Source: Amycolatopsis vastitatis (GTDB lineage: Bacteria > Actinomycetota > Actinomycetes > Mycobacteriales > Pseudonocardiaceae). Taken from it: 64,000 nt of DNA. Shown piece by piece: positions 49,714-58,055 of this stretch. The DNA lies in NCBI RefSeq assembly GCF_002234595.1, contig NZ_NMUL01000014.1:94645-158644 (forward strand), given 5' to 3'. Position 1 is the stretch's first letter. Every line of letters starts with the position of its first letter. The notes under the pieces were generated by a model. That model worked only from the letters and a program-made list of their open reading frames with translations. It did not search any database and was not told the DNA's origin. The position numbers were made by a program, and so were the translations under genes.

Positions 49714-50619
49714 GCGGTGACGTATGATTCGCTGTCGGCGCAGGTCGCGCCGCACCTGCCGTTGCTCGCCGCGCTGCGGGAGACGAGGAACGTCACACGC
49801 GCGGCGGAGCTGCTGGGCGTGCCGCAGCCGACGGTGAGCCGCCGTCTCGCCGCGCTGGCCGACGCGCTGGGAGCACCCCTCACCGTCCCCGATGGCCGCG
49901 GCATCCGGCTCACGCGCGCGGCGGAACTCCTGGCGGAGGCGGCTACCCGCGGACTGGCAGCGGTCGAGAACGGCGTCCGGCTGGCGCGCGAGGAGGTGTC
50001 GCCGGAGTCGGGGCACGTCGTGCTCGGGTTCCTGCACCTGCTGGGGCGGTCGCTGGTGCCTTCGCTGCTGCGCGGCCACCGGGCGCGGTACCCGGGCGTG
50101 CGGTTCACGCTGGTCCAGGGCTCACGGCAGGACATGGTCGACCGGCTGGCCGGCGGCGAGCTGGACCTGGCGCTGGTGGCGCCGCTGCCGGTTGTCCCCT
50201 CGTTGACCTCGGCGGGCCTGGTGGACGAGGAGATCCTGCTCTCGGTCCCGGCGGGCCACCGCCTGGCGGGACGGCACTCGGTGCGGGTGGCGGAACTGGC
50301 GGACGAGGAGTTCGTGCTGCTCGAGCAGGGCTACGGGGTGAGAACGCTGACGGACGAGCTCTGCGCGGCGGCGGGCTTCACGCCGAAGATCGCCTTCGAG
50401 GGCCAGGAGTCGGACACGGTGCGCGGCCTGGTGGCGGCGGGGCTGGGGGTGGCGCTGCTGCCGCGGTTCGGGCCGGGGACACCGGCGGGGGTGGCGGAGG
50501 TGCCGCTTTCACCACGGCCGTTCCGGACGATCGGGCTGGTGTGGCGGGCCGAGGAGCCGATGACGCCGGCGGTGACCGGCTTCCGCGACCACGTCCTGAC
50601 GACGGCGGCCAGGAGCTGA
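49690..50619 (+). CDS. LysR family regulator
   Basis: A LysR-type regulator of up to 309 residues. Winged HTH: LLAALRETRNVTRAAELLGV then PQPTVSRRLAALADALGAP; the effector-binding half includes GFLHLLGRSLVPSLLRGHRA and GLVAAGLGVALLPRFG. Start: ATG at 49690 gives the longest frame, but ATG 49705 or GTG 49717 are equally plausible since a probable operator arm covers the first codons. Divergent from the MFS gene, its probable target. Confidence 0.88.
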   Translation: MRSFGMIDAVTYDSLSAQVAPHLPLLAALRETRNVTRAAELLGVPQPTVSRRLAALADALGAPLTVPDGRGIRLTRAAELLAEAATRGLAAVENGVRLAREEVSPESGHVVLGFLHLLGRSLVPSLLRGHRARYPGVRFTLVQGSRQDMVDRLAGGELDLALVAPLPVVPSLTSAGLVDEEILLSVPAGHRLAGRHSVRVAELADEEFVLLEQGYGVRTLTDELCAAAGFTPKIAFEGQESDTVRGLVAAGLGVALLPRFGPGTPAGVAEVPLSPRPFRTIGLVWRAEEPMTPAVTGFRDHVLTTAARS

Positions 50620-50623
50620 AGAC

Positions 50624-50729
50624 ACCCCCACCCTCCCTGGGGGGCGTCCCCACGTCCAGTCTATCGGCGCCCACCGACAAACCCGCCCACGAGCAGCTGG
50701 TTGTCCACAGCCCAGCCACCTTGTGGATT
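50624..50729 (+). repeat. Dispersed repeat copy B, with TTGTCCACA pair
   Basis: The core CCCTCCCTGGGGGGCGTCCCC starts at 50631 and continues to CCAGTCTATCGGCGCC at 50671. TTGTCCACA lies at 50701-50709 and the opposed AATCCACAA (minus strand) at about 50721-50729. Same orientation as copy A. Between convergent lysR and pepA. Confidence 0.8.
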
Positions 50730-50776
50730 CCGGCGAAACCCCAGCTCAGAAGCAACTCGCCAGCCCAGCGGACGAC

Positions 50777-52228
50777 TCAGCCCAGCGAGGCCGCCAGCTC
50801 CACCAGGGTCCTCGCCGCGAAGCCCGTCGCGCCCGGCACGACCTCGTCGTAGTTCTTCTCCGAACGGGCCGGGCCCGCGATGTCCAGGTGCGCCCAGGGC
50901 AGGCCGGCCGTGAACTCGCGCAGGAACAGCGCCGCCGTGATGCCGCCCGGGCCCGGCGGGGTCTGGCGGACGTCGCCGAACTCGCCGCGGACGTTGTCCG
51001 CGTAGTCCTCCACCAGCGGCATCCGCCACCACGCCTCGCCCACCCGCGCACCCGCCGCGGACACCAGGGCGGCCAACGAGTCGTCGGACGCGAACAGGCC
51101 GCCCGTGCGCAGGCCCAGCGAGACCTTCATCGCGCCCGTCAACGTCGCCGCGTCGACCACGTAGTCCGGGGAGAACCGCTCGATGCCGTACGCCAGCGCG
51201 TCGGCCAGGACCATGCGGCCCTCCGCGTCCGTGTTCGCCACCTCGGTCGTCTTGCCGCCGTAGTGGCGGACGATGTCGCCCGGCCGGTACGACGATCCCG
51301 AGACGTGGTTCTCCGCCGCCGGGACCAACGCCGTCACGCGGACCGGCAGCTCCAAAGCGGCGATCGCGCGGGTCGCCGCGATCACCGCCGCGCCGCCCGC
51401 CATGTCCGTGCGCATCAGGTGCATTCCGTCGGCCGGCTTGATCGACAGGCCGCCCGTGTCGAACGTGATGCCCTTGCCCACCAGCAGCAAATGCCGGGAA
51501 GCCCCCTGCGGCCGGTAAGCCAGCTCGATCAGCCGCGGCGGCCGGGCCGAACCGCCGCCCACCGCCAGGACGCCGCCGAAGCCCTGTGCCGCCAGCCATT
51601 TCTCGTCCCGGACCGTCGCTTCGACACGCGGGCCGGCCACCCGGGAGGCCGTGTCCGCCAGCCACGCCGGGGTTTTCACGTTGGACGGGGTGTTCGCTAG
51701 GTCGCGGGTCAGCGCCGTCGCCGCGGCCAGCGCCGAAGCACGGGCGGCCAGGGAAGCCGCTGCCGCGTTCTCGGTCACCAGCCGGACCGTGCGCACCGAC
51801 GGCTTCGGGTCCTCGCCGGACACCTTGTACCGGTAGCCGCCGAGCAGCAGGCCCAGCACCAGCTCGGTGACGTGCTCGCCGTCGGCCTCCTCGGGCAGCG
51901 CGAGCTGCACCGCGCGGAACGCCTTGCCGCCGTGGTCGACGTCCTCCGCCAAGGCCGCGTTCACCGCGCGGACCAGCGCCGCGCCGGTCTTGCGGTACTC
52001 CTTCGGCTCGCCGCCGCCGAGCCCCGCGACCCAGCGGGGGCCGTCGCCGGGCACCGTCTGGACGTCGCCCGCCTTGCCGCTGATCCGGACGCCCTCGATC
52101 TCCAGGGGCTCGACGTCATCGTTGTCAGGAGCCGCCACCAGCCGGGCCGCCGGGACGCCGCGGCGGGGTTCCGCCACGACCTCGATGTCGAGCAGAGTAG
52201 TCGGAACGGGCGGTAGCGGATTACGCAC
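50777..52228 (-). CDS. pepA: Leucyl aminopeptidase, M17 family
   Basis: A 483-residue M17 zinc/manganese aminopeptidase. Metal site: LLLVGKGITFDTGGLSIKP and the signature NTDAEGRMVLADALAYG. Cytosolic, hexameric by family; removes N-terminal Leu and other residues and can also bind DNA in some bacteria. Start GTG at 52228 eight nt after GAAGG; a TTG at 52237 touches that site and is rejected. Confidence 0.93.
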   Translation of the reverse strand: MRNPLPPVPTTLLDIEVVAEPRRGVPAARLVAAPDNDDVEPLEIEGVRISGKAGDVQTVPGDGPRWVAGLGGGEPKEYRKTGAALVRAVNAALAEDVDHGGKAFRAVQLALPEEADGEHVTELVLGLLLGGYRYKVSGEDPKPSVRTVRLVTENAAAASLAARASALAAATALTRDLANTPSNVKTPAWLADTASRVAGPRVEATVRDEKWLAAQGFGGVLAVGGGSARPPRLIELAYRPQGASRHLLLVGKGITFDTGGLSIKPADGMHLMRTDMAGGAAVIAATRAIAALELPVRVTALVPAAENHVSGSSYRPGDIVRHYGGKTTEVANTDAEGRMVLADALAYGIERFSPDYVVDAATLTGAMKVSLGLRTGGLFASDDSLAALVSAAGARVGEAWWRMPLVEDYADNVRGEFGDVRQTPPGPGGITAALFLREFTAGLPWAHLDIAGPARSEKNYDEVVPGATGFAARTLVELAASLG

Positions 52229-52318
52229 AGTGAGCAACCTTCGGGCGCAGAGGAACCGCGACCCCGGCCTCCGAACGGAGACCGGGGTGCGACGGAAGGA
52301 CGGTTCGAGGGGGCCTGC

Positions 52319-52486
52319 TCAGCCGGTGACCTCCGCCAGCGCGGCGCCGAGGTCCTTCGCTTCTTCCGCGGAGAGTTCGACGACGAGTCGCCCACCACCC
52401 TCGAGCGGTACGCGCATCACGAGGCCCCGCCCCTCCTTAGTCACTTCGAGGGGACCATCTCCGGTCCGGGGCTTCATGGCCGCCAT
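52319..52486 (-). CDS. DUF3117 protein (Rv1211-like)
   Basis: A 55-residue DUF3117 protein, highly conserved in actinobacteria: MKPRTGDGPLEVTKEGRG then MRVPLEGGGRLVVELSAEEA. ATG at 52486 follows GGAGGGAGC. Small beta-rich domain of unknown function; the family position next to tag and gpgS fits Rv1211 as I recall. Confidence 0.9.
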   Translation of the reverse strand: MAAMKPRTGDGPLEVTKEGRGLVMRVPLEGGGRLVVELSAEEAKDLGAALAEVTG

Positions 52487-52685
52487 AGCGTGCTCCCTCC
52501 GTCTCAACCGGCGCGCCCGGGTCGCGCTCGCGTGAAAGCCAGCCGGGTCTGGTGTCCATTGTCCCTCATCAGCGGCCGGGCGCATCAGCGGAGGGGATCT
52601 TTTGCCGCCGTATCGGTGCTGGTATGCGGCCCGCGCGAGGTGAAAGACTCTCGGCCGACCGAAGTTTTCCGCGCAAGGAGAAGAC

Positions 52686-53480
52686 GTGACCACATCCGAC
52701 GTCCTGTTGATCGCCGACGCCGACGGGGTACGCACCCTCACCCTCAACCGGCCCCAGGCGTACAACTCGCTGACCGTCGAGCTGAAGGAAGCACTGCTCG
52801 CGGCGTTGCGCGAGGCGGCGGACGACAAGGGAGTCCGCGCGGTCGTGCTGACCGGTTCCGGCAAGGCGTTCTGCGCCGGCCAGGATTTGAAGGAGCACGT
52901 GGGACTGCTGCAAGCGGGTGACCCCGCTCCGCTACACACGGTGAAGGAACACTACAACCCGATCGTCAAGACGATCGTGGAAATGCCGAAGCCGGTCGTC
53001 GCGGCGGTCAACGGCACCGCCGCCGGCGCTGGGGCCGCCTTCGCCTACGCCAGTGACCTGCGGATCGCCGCCGAGTCGTCGTCGTTCCTGATGGCGTTCG
53101 CCAACGTCGGGCTCGGCCCGGACTCCGGCGCGTCGTGGACGCTGCAGCGGCTGGTCGGCTACGGCCGCGCCGCCGAGCTGATGCTGCTGGCCCGCACCGT
53201 CGACTCGGCCGAGGCGCTGCGGCTCGGGCTGGTCGGCGAGGTCGTGCCGGACGAGGAGCTGCCGGCGCGCGCCCAGCAGATCGCGGCGAAGCTCGCGGCC
53301 GGGCCGACCGTGGCCTACGCGAAGATCAAGGGCGTGCTCAACCTGGCCGCCCAGTCGACGTTCGACGAGGCACTGGCCGCCGAGGACGCCGCCCAGACCG
53401 CGCTCGGCGCGACCGCCGACCACACCGAGGCCGTCGAGGCCTTCGTCGGCAAGCGCAAGCCCGCCTTCCAGGGCAAGTGA
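52686..53480 (+). CDS. Enoyl-CoA hydratase/isomerase
   Basis: A 264-residue crotonase-family enzyme. Oxyanion-hole segments are KAFCAGQDLKEHV and VNGTAAGAGAAFAYASDLRI. The active-site region reads GLGPDSGASWTLQRLVG, where the Asp and Ser-Gly pattern resembles PaaG-type isomerases. GTG at 52686 follows AAGGAG. The 3' end runs into a long terminator. Hydration of enoyl-CoA or isomerisation; the pathway is not evident. Confidence 0.92.
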   Translation: MTTSDVLLIADADGVRTLTLNRPQAYNSLTVELKEALLAALREAADDKGVRAVVLTGSGKAFCAGQDLKEHVGLLQAGDPAPLHTVKEHYNPIVKTIVEMPKPVVAAVNGTAAGAGAAFAYASDLRIAAESSSFLMAFANVGLGPDSGASWTLQRLVGYGRAAELMLLARTVDSAEALRLGLVGEVVPDEELPARAQQIAAKLAAGPTVAYAKIKGVLNLAAQSTFDEALAAEDAAQTALGATADHTEAVEAFVGKRKPAFQGK

Positions 53481-53483
53481 GCT

Positions 53484-53525
53484 CGTGAGTGAGAAACAGT
53501 GTTAGAACACTGTTTCTCACTCACG
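53484..53525. terminator. Perfect 20-bp hairpin between convergent genes
   Basis: CGTGAGTGAGAAACAGTGTT (53484-53503) pairs with 53506-53525 around loop AG. It contains the tag stop codon. Low GC for this genome, strong stem; acts on both strands. Confidence 0.9.
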
Positions 53526-54084
53526 ACGCCCGGAAGCAGCCCTGGACGTGGTCGTCGACCATGCCGGTGGCCTGCATCAGCGCGTAGCACGTCGTCGGGC
53601 CGAGGAAGACGAAGCCGCGCTTCTTCAGTTCCTTGGCCATCGCCTTGGACTCGTCCGTGATGGCCGGGACGTCCGCCATCGTCTTCGGACGCCGGGGGGA
53701 AGCCGGCGCGAACGACCACAGCAGCTCGTCCAGCGGCTCGTCCAAGACGGCGATCGCCTGCGCGTTCCTGATCGCGGCCAGGATCTTCGCCCGGTTCCGC
53801 ACGATCGACGCGTCCTGCATCAGCCGCTCGACGTCGGCGTCGCCGAACTTCGCCACCTTCGCCGGCTTGAACTGCTTGAACGCCTTCCGGAACGCCTCCC
53901 GCTTGCGCAGGATCGTGATCCACGACAGGCCCGACTGGAACGACTCGAGGCACAGCCGCTCGTACAGCTCGTCCTGGCCGTGGAGCGGCACGCCCCACTC
54001 CGTGTCGTGGTACTCGATGTAGTCCGGGGCCGAATTGCCCCAGCTGCACCGCGGGACGCCGTCGGTGCCGATCAGTTCACTCAT
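53521..54084 (-). CDS. tag: DNA-3-methyladenine glycosylase I
   Basis: A 187-residue Tag enzyme removing 3-methyladenine from DNA. Signs: PRCSWGNSAPDYIEYHDTEW with GVPLHGQDELYERLCLESFQ, then SGLSWITILRKREAFRKAFK; Zn-binding Cys/His residues near both ends (CYALMQATGMVDDHVQGC). Last gene of a coupled run with padR and others. ATG at 54084, overlapping the preceding stop region. Matches Rv1210. Confidence 0.93.
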   Translation of the reverse strand: MSELIGTDGVPRCSWGNSAPDYIEYHDTEWGVPLHGQDELYERLCLESFQSGLSWITILRKREAFRKAFKQFKPAKVAKFGDADVERLMQDASIVRNRAKILAAIRNAQAIAVLDEPLDELLWSFAPASPRRPKTMADVPAITDESKAMAKELKKRGFVFLGPTTCYALMQATGMVDDHVQGCFRAS

Positions 54085-54535
54085 TCCCGCCCACCGAATA
54101 GTTCTCCGCGAACCGCGCGAACCGCCGCAGCGACTGGCGCACCCCCAGCGCGAACACCGGCCGCGCGACCGGCCAGCCGAGCCTGCCCAGCGGCCCGAAC
54201 GGCAGCCGCAGGTGCTCGGCCCAGACGAACGTCGAGCGCGTCGCGCCCTTCGGCACCACCTGGAACACGCCGGTGCCCTGGACGACGCTGCCGAGGTGCC
54301 GCACCGCGCACCGGACCGGCGGCTCCCAGCTGGTGATCTCCATGGTGTCGGTGAAGCCGATGCCGGCCACCCCGGTGAACGCCGCCAGCCGCGACCCGAC
54401 GCTGCGGCCGTTGCCCTCGACGACCTCGACCCGGGTGCCGAGCATCCACTCGCCCTGGCGCGTCCAGTCGGTCAGCGCGAGCCAGGTCGTCCCGGCCGGC
54501 GCGCGGACGTCGACCGAGAGCACCAGGTCCGTCAC
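54077..54535 (-). CDS. SRPBCC (polyketide cyclase/START-like) protein
   Basis: A 152-residue SRPBCC-fold protein: VDVRAPAGTTWLALTDWTRQ, VEGNGRSVGSRLAAFTGVAG, ITSWEPPVRCAVRHL and VFVWAEHLRLPFGPLG-type helix (residues about 105-120). Binds a hydrophobic ligand in a helix-grip cavity by family. GTG at 54535 overlaps the DivIVA-like stop; its end overlaps tag by 8 nt. Confidence 0.82.
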   Translation of the reverse strand: MTDLVLSVDVRAPAGTTWLALTDWTRQGEWMLGTRVEVVEGNGRSVGSRLAAFTGVAGIGFTDTMEITSWEPPVRCAVRHLGSVVQGTGVFQVVPKGATRSTFVWAEHLRLPFGPLGRLGWPVARPVFALGVRQSLRRFARFAENYSVGGNE

Positions 54536-54855
54536 GGGGCACCCTCGGCCGGGCTCTTCCGCTCGTGCTCACGCTGCTCCAGCTCGGCGACGCGGGCGCG
54601 CAGCTCGTCGATCTCGACGCCGAGCCGCCGCACCACCCAGTCCACTTCGGACATCTTGTAGCCGCGCAGGACAAGCTGGAAGCGCACGTCCTGCAGGTCT
54701 TCGCCGGTGATGTCCTCGGCGGGCAGCCGTGTCGGCGAACTGCCGGGGGGCAGCGGGGCGAGCTCCTCACCCCGGCCGAACACCACCGCGGCGAGCAGGA
54801 ACACCACGGCCGCCACCAGCAGCATGACTACGAGGTAGATCAGCGCGGTCGTCAC
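54532..54855 (-). CDS. DivIVA-domain membrane protein (Rv1209-like)
   Basis: A 107-residue protein. N-terminal helix (ALIYLVVMLLVAAVVFLLAA) and a DivIVA-type coiled region with LQDVRFQLVLRGYKMSEVDW and RRLGVEIDELRARVAELEQR. GTG at 54855 overlaps the stop of the permease-like gene. A short membrane-tethered DivIVA-like protein beside gpgS and tag is also found in mycobacteria. Polar or septal role is speculative. Confidence 0.82.
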   Translation of the reverse strand: MTTALIYLVVMLLVAAVVFLLAAVVFGRGEELAPLPPGSSPTRLPAEDITGEDLQDVRFQLVLRGYKMSEVDWVVRRLGVEIDELRARVAELEQREHERKSPAEGAP

Positions 54856-55520
54856 GCGACGATCGTGGCATACCCACCCCAGGAACGTCTCGCGAGCACG
54901 ACGAGCCGGAGGGAAAGCAGCACCCAGGCGATCATCAGCAGCGCGCACGGGACGCTGAGGAACAGCCTCGAGACGTCGACGAACCCGGTCGCGGAGATCA
55001 GCAGTCCGACCGAGGCGAGGTTGACGCCGACCGCGAGCGCGATGAGGATCCCGCAGAACCGGGCGAGCCCGGCGCCGTCCAGCCGCCGGCTCAGCCAGCG
55101 GATGCCGAAGAGCGCGAGCACGCCGATCACCGGCACGACGAACACCGCGCCGTGAGCGGCGTGCGTGACGATCTTGTACCACTCCGGGGTCGGCGTCGAG
55201 AGCTTCGTCCACTCGCCGAAGGTGAGGATCCGCGCGTAGTCCCACGCGATCTGCATCGCCGGGACGCCCAGTACCAGCTTCCACAGCGTGCGGACGCCGC
55301 TGAGCATGCCCAGCTCGGCCTGGTAGTCACGGGCGACGACGGCCGCCGGGCCGAAGTCGGCGACGGCGCGGCGCTCGGCCTCCTCGTCGGTCCAGCCGCC
55401 GGCGCGGTAGGCGTCGGCGGCGTCGTGCAGGCCGTCGCGGGCCTCGGCCAGCAGGTCGGCCTTGAAGCGGCCGCAGCCGTGCAGCCGCCGGTCGAGGTCC
55501 CCCAGGTACGCGTCGATCAT
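54852..55520 (-). CDS. Permease-prefix-domain membrane protein
   Basis: A 222-residue protein: N-terminal permease-prefix domain (MIDAYLGDLDRRLHGCGRFK and LLAEARDGLHDAADAYRAGG), followed by four helices. Such genes usually follow a PadR regulator, as here, and are controlled by it. ATG at 55520 overlaps the padR stop. Transport activity is not established. Confidence 0.82.
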   Translation of the reverse strand: MIDAYLGDLDRRLHGCGRFKADLLAEARDGLHDAADAYRAGGWTDEEAERRAVADFGPAAVVARDYQAELGMLSGVRTLWKLVLGVPAMQIAWDYARILTFGEWTKLSTPTPEWYKIVTHAAHGAVFVVPVIGVLALFGIRWLSRRLDGAGLARFCGILIALAVGVNLASVGLLISATGFVDVSRLFLSVPCALLMIAWVLLSLRLVVLARRSWGGYATIVA

Positions 55521-55834
55521 GCTTCCAGTACTCCCCCGATGACCGCGGTGAACTCCCGCCATTCCGTGCGTTCGGTGGCCAGCGCCTGCTGGCCGGTGCG
55601 GGTGAGGCGGTAGGTGCGCCGCTTGCGGCCGGACACGACGTCCCACTCGCTGGCGAGCCAGCCGGCCCGCTCGAGCCGGCGAAGCGCCGGGTAGACGGTG
55701 CCGGTCGGCAGGTCGAGCGCGCCGTCGCTGCGCAGCTGGAGGGCCTCGATGATCGCGTAGCCGTGCAGTTTCCGGCCATCGAGCACGGCCAGCAGCAGCG
55801 CGTCGAGGTGCCCGCGCAAGGTGTCCGCCTTCAT
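55517..55834 (-). CDS. PadR family regulator
   Basis: A 105-residue PadR repressor: winged-helix RGHLDALLLAVLDGRKLHGY with AIIEALQLRSDGALDLPTGT, VYPALRRLERAGWLASEWD, GRKRRTYRLTRTGQQALATE. Start ATG at 55834. First gene of a coupled five-gene run. It diverges from cydA over 60 bp containing CTACATGTAG-type repeats that fit the ATGT-N8-ACAT sites of PadR. Confidence 0.9.
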   Translation of the reverse strand: MKADTLRGHLDALLLAVLDGRKLHGYAIIEALQLRSDGALDLPTGTVYPALRRLERAGWLASEWDVVSGRKRRTYRLTRTGQQALATERTEWREFTAVIGGVLEA

Positions 55835-55845
55835 GAGTACGCAGT

Positions 55846-55897
55846 CTACACGTCGACTGCCTACATGTAGCCAAGCTACGTGTAGCCTGCCTACATG
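55846..55897. promoter_or_regulatory. Operator array in padR/cydA gap
   Basis: CTACATGTAG (55861-55870) and CTACGTGTAG (55876-55885) flanked by partial copies CTACACGT (55846-55853) and CTACATG (55891-55897, containing the cydA start). Probable PadR sites controlling both directions. Confidence 0.7.
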
Positions 55898-57055
55898 AAC
55901 GCACTTCCGATCGCGAGACTCCAGTTCGCGACGACGACCTCGTTCCACTTCCTGTTCGTGCTGCTCACCCTGGGCCTGGTCACGCTGGTGGCCGTGATGC
56001 AGACGCGCTGGACCGTCGGCGGCAAGCCGGAACTGCTGCGGATGACGCGCTTCTGGGGCCGCCTCTACGTGATCAACTACGCGCTGGGGATCGTCACCGG
56101 AATCGTGATGGAGTTCCAGTTCGGGCTCACCTGGACCGGGCTGTCCGCCTTCGCCGGCGACGTCTTCGGCGCGCCGCTGGCCATCGAGACACTGGTCGCG
56201 TTCTTCCTGGAGTCGACCTTCCTCGGCCTGTGGATCTTCGGCTTCGGGCGGATGAACAAGTGGCTGCACCTGACGCTGATCTGGCTGGTCACGCTGACCG
56301 CGTACGCGTCGGCGCTGTTCATCATGCTGGCGAACTCGTTCCTGCAGAACCCGGTCGGCAGCCACGTCGAAAACGGCACGCTGCACCTCGACGACTTCGG
56401 TGCGTTGTTCGCCAACCCGGCGCTGGTCGCGTCCCTGCCGCACGTGGTCGGCGCGGCGATCGTGACCGGCGGGTTCTTCGTCGTCGGCGTCAGCGCCTGG
56501 CACTTCCTCAAGCGCACCACCGAGATCGAGTTCTTCCGGCGGTCGATGCGCGTCGGCGTGGTGGCGGCGCTGGTCGGCTCGATCTTCGTCGTCAACCAGG
56601 GCTTCGCACAGTTCGGCGAGCTGAAGATGTACCAGCCGGACAAGCTCGGCATGGGCGCGGTCGGCGCGCCGCTGGGCGCCATGATCGGGCTCGGGTTCCT
56701 CATGTTCCTCTGCGCGATCCTCGGCACGGTGCTGCTGATCCGGAACTGGGTGACGCGGGCCCGGCTCCTGCACTACCTGATGGTCGCGGCGATCCCGCTG
56801 CCGTTCGTGGCCGCGATCCTCGGCTGGCTGGTGCGCGAGCTCGGCCGCCAGCCGTGGCTGGTCTGGGGGAAGCTGCGCACCGCCGACGCGATCGCGGACG
56901 TCCCGGCCGGCCAGATCCTGTTCTCCTTCATCGCTTTCTCACTGCTGTTCGCCGCGCTCGCCGTGGCCGACTGGGTGCTCATGGCGCGCGTCGCCAAGCG
57001 CGGCCCGGACCCGGTCGAAGCGCCCGCCGAACTGCCCGTCCTGAGCGGAGTCTGA
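55895..57055 (+). CDS. cydA: Cytochrome bd oxidase subunit I, Q-loop nearly absent
   Basis: A 386-residue CydA, clearly shorter than the usual 450-520. Haem ligands are kept: His18 (TTTSFHFLF), Glu98 and Glu106 (IETLVAFFLEST), His183 (SLPHVVGAA), Met263 (GAMIGLGF), and GRQPW at 317-321. The Q-loop normally spanning about 90 residues after QPxK is cut down: QPDK (247-250) continues within a few residues into helix 6. ATG at 55895 lies in an operator array and has no ribosome-binding site, so it may be leaderless. Quinol oxidation by this version is uncertain. Confidence 0.9.
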   Translation: MNALPIARLQFATTTSFHFLFVLLTLGLVTLVAVMQTRWTVGGKPELLRMTRFWGRLYVINYALGIVTGIVMEFQFGLTWTGLSAFAGDVFGAPLAIETLVAFFLESTFLGLWIFGFGRMNKWLHLTLIWLVTLTAYASALFIMLANSFLQNPVGSHVENGTLHLDDFGALFANPALVASLPHVVGAAIVTGGFFVVGVSAWHFLKRTTEIEFFRRSMRVGVVAALVGSIFVVNQGFAQFGELKMYQPDKLGMGAVGAPLGAMIGLGFLMFLCAILGTVLLIRNWVTRARLLHYLMVAAIPLPFVAAILGWLVRELGRQPWLVWGKLRTADAIADVPAGQILFSFIAFSLLFAALAVADWVLMARVAKRGPDPVEAPAELPVLSGV

Positions 57056-57058
57056 CCG

Positions 57059-58045
57059 ATGGTGACCTTCTGGTGGTGCGTGCTGGGCTTCCTGACCTGC
57101 GGGTACTTCGCGCTGGCGGGGTACGACTACGGCGTCGGCATGCTCCTGCCCGGTTTCGAGGCCGGCGAGCGGCGGCGACGGCAGACGCTCGGCGCGCTCG
57201 GGCCGTTCTTCCTCGCCAACGAGGTGTGGCTGGTGGCCGCGGTCGGCCTGCTGTTCGGCGCGTTCCCGCACCTGGAGGGCAAGGTGTTCGCCGGGGCGTA
57301 CGTCCTGGTCGTGACGCTGCTGCTCGGCCTGGTCACGTTCACGGCGTCGATGCAGCTGCGCAGCCGCCGCCCGGACGCCCGGCGCGGCGCGTGGACGGCG
57401 GGCATCGTCGGCGGTGCGCTGGTGACGGCGCTGTCCTGGGGCCTGTTCCTCGGCAACCTCGTCGCCGGGCTGCCGTTGTCCCCCGACGGCTCGCCTTCGG
57501 GAGACGTACTCGCGCTGTTCTCGCCGTATGCGGTGCTGTGGGGCCTCGGGTTCGTCGCCCTGTTCTGCCTCCAGGGCGCGGCGTTCCTCGCCGTGCGCGC
57601 GCCGGCGGAGCTGACCGGTCGCGCGGCACGGCTGGCTCGCGCCTTCTCGGCGCCGGTCTTCGCCTTCCTCGTCGTCGCCACGGGGTGGGGCTTCTTCGCC
57701 GTCCACGGCGTCACTGCGCTCGGCGCCGGCGTGGTCGTGCTGGCCTTCGCGGCATTCGCCGTCGCCTACCTGGGTCTGGCGGCCCGGCGGTACCGGGTGG
57801 CGCTCGTCGGGTCGATGGCGCTTTCGGCCTGCCCGGCTCTGCTCGTGGGCACGCTGCGGTTCCCCATCGTGCTGGCTTCTTCGGAGTACGCCTTGACTCT
57901 CGAGCAGGCAGCGACGGCGCCGGAGACGTTCGCGGTGCTGGCCTGGTTCGGGCCACCGGCCGTGCTGGTGCTGCTGGTGGTGCAGTGGCTGACCTGGCGC
58001 GCGCATCGCCGTCCCGTCGACCAGCACTCGCTGCTGCACTTCTAG
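57059..58045 (+). CDS. cydB: Cytochrome bd oxidase subunit II
   Basis: A 328-residue CydB with eight or nine helices: VTFWWCVLGFLTCGYFALAG, YDYGVGMLLPGFEAGERRRR, GPFFLANEVWLVAAVGLLFG (conserved Gly/Trp), and SSEYALTLEQAATAPET near the end. ATG at 57059, three nt after cydA. Supports subunit I assembly; binds quinol in some models. Confidence 0.93.
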   Translation: MVTFWWCVLGFLTCGYFALAGYDYGVGMLLPGFEAGERRRRQTLGALGPFFLANEVWLVAAVGLLFGAFPHLEGKVFAGAYVLVVTLLLGLVTFTASMQLRSRRPDARRGAWTAGIVGGALVTALSWGLFLGNLVAGLPLSPDGSPSGDVLALFSPYAVLWGLGFVALFCLQGAAFLAVRAPAELTGRAARLARAFSAPVFAFLVVATGWGFFAVHGVTALGAGVVVLAFAAFAVAYLGLAARRYRVALVGSMALSACPALLVGTLRFPIVLASSEYALTLEQAATAPETFAVLAWFGPPAVLVLLVVQWLTWRAHRRPVDQHSLLHF

Positions 58046-58055
58046 GGGGGACGTC

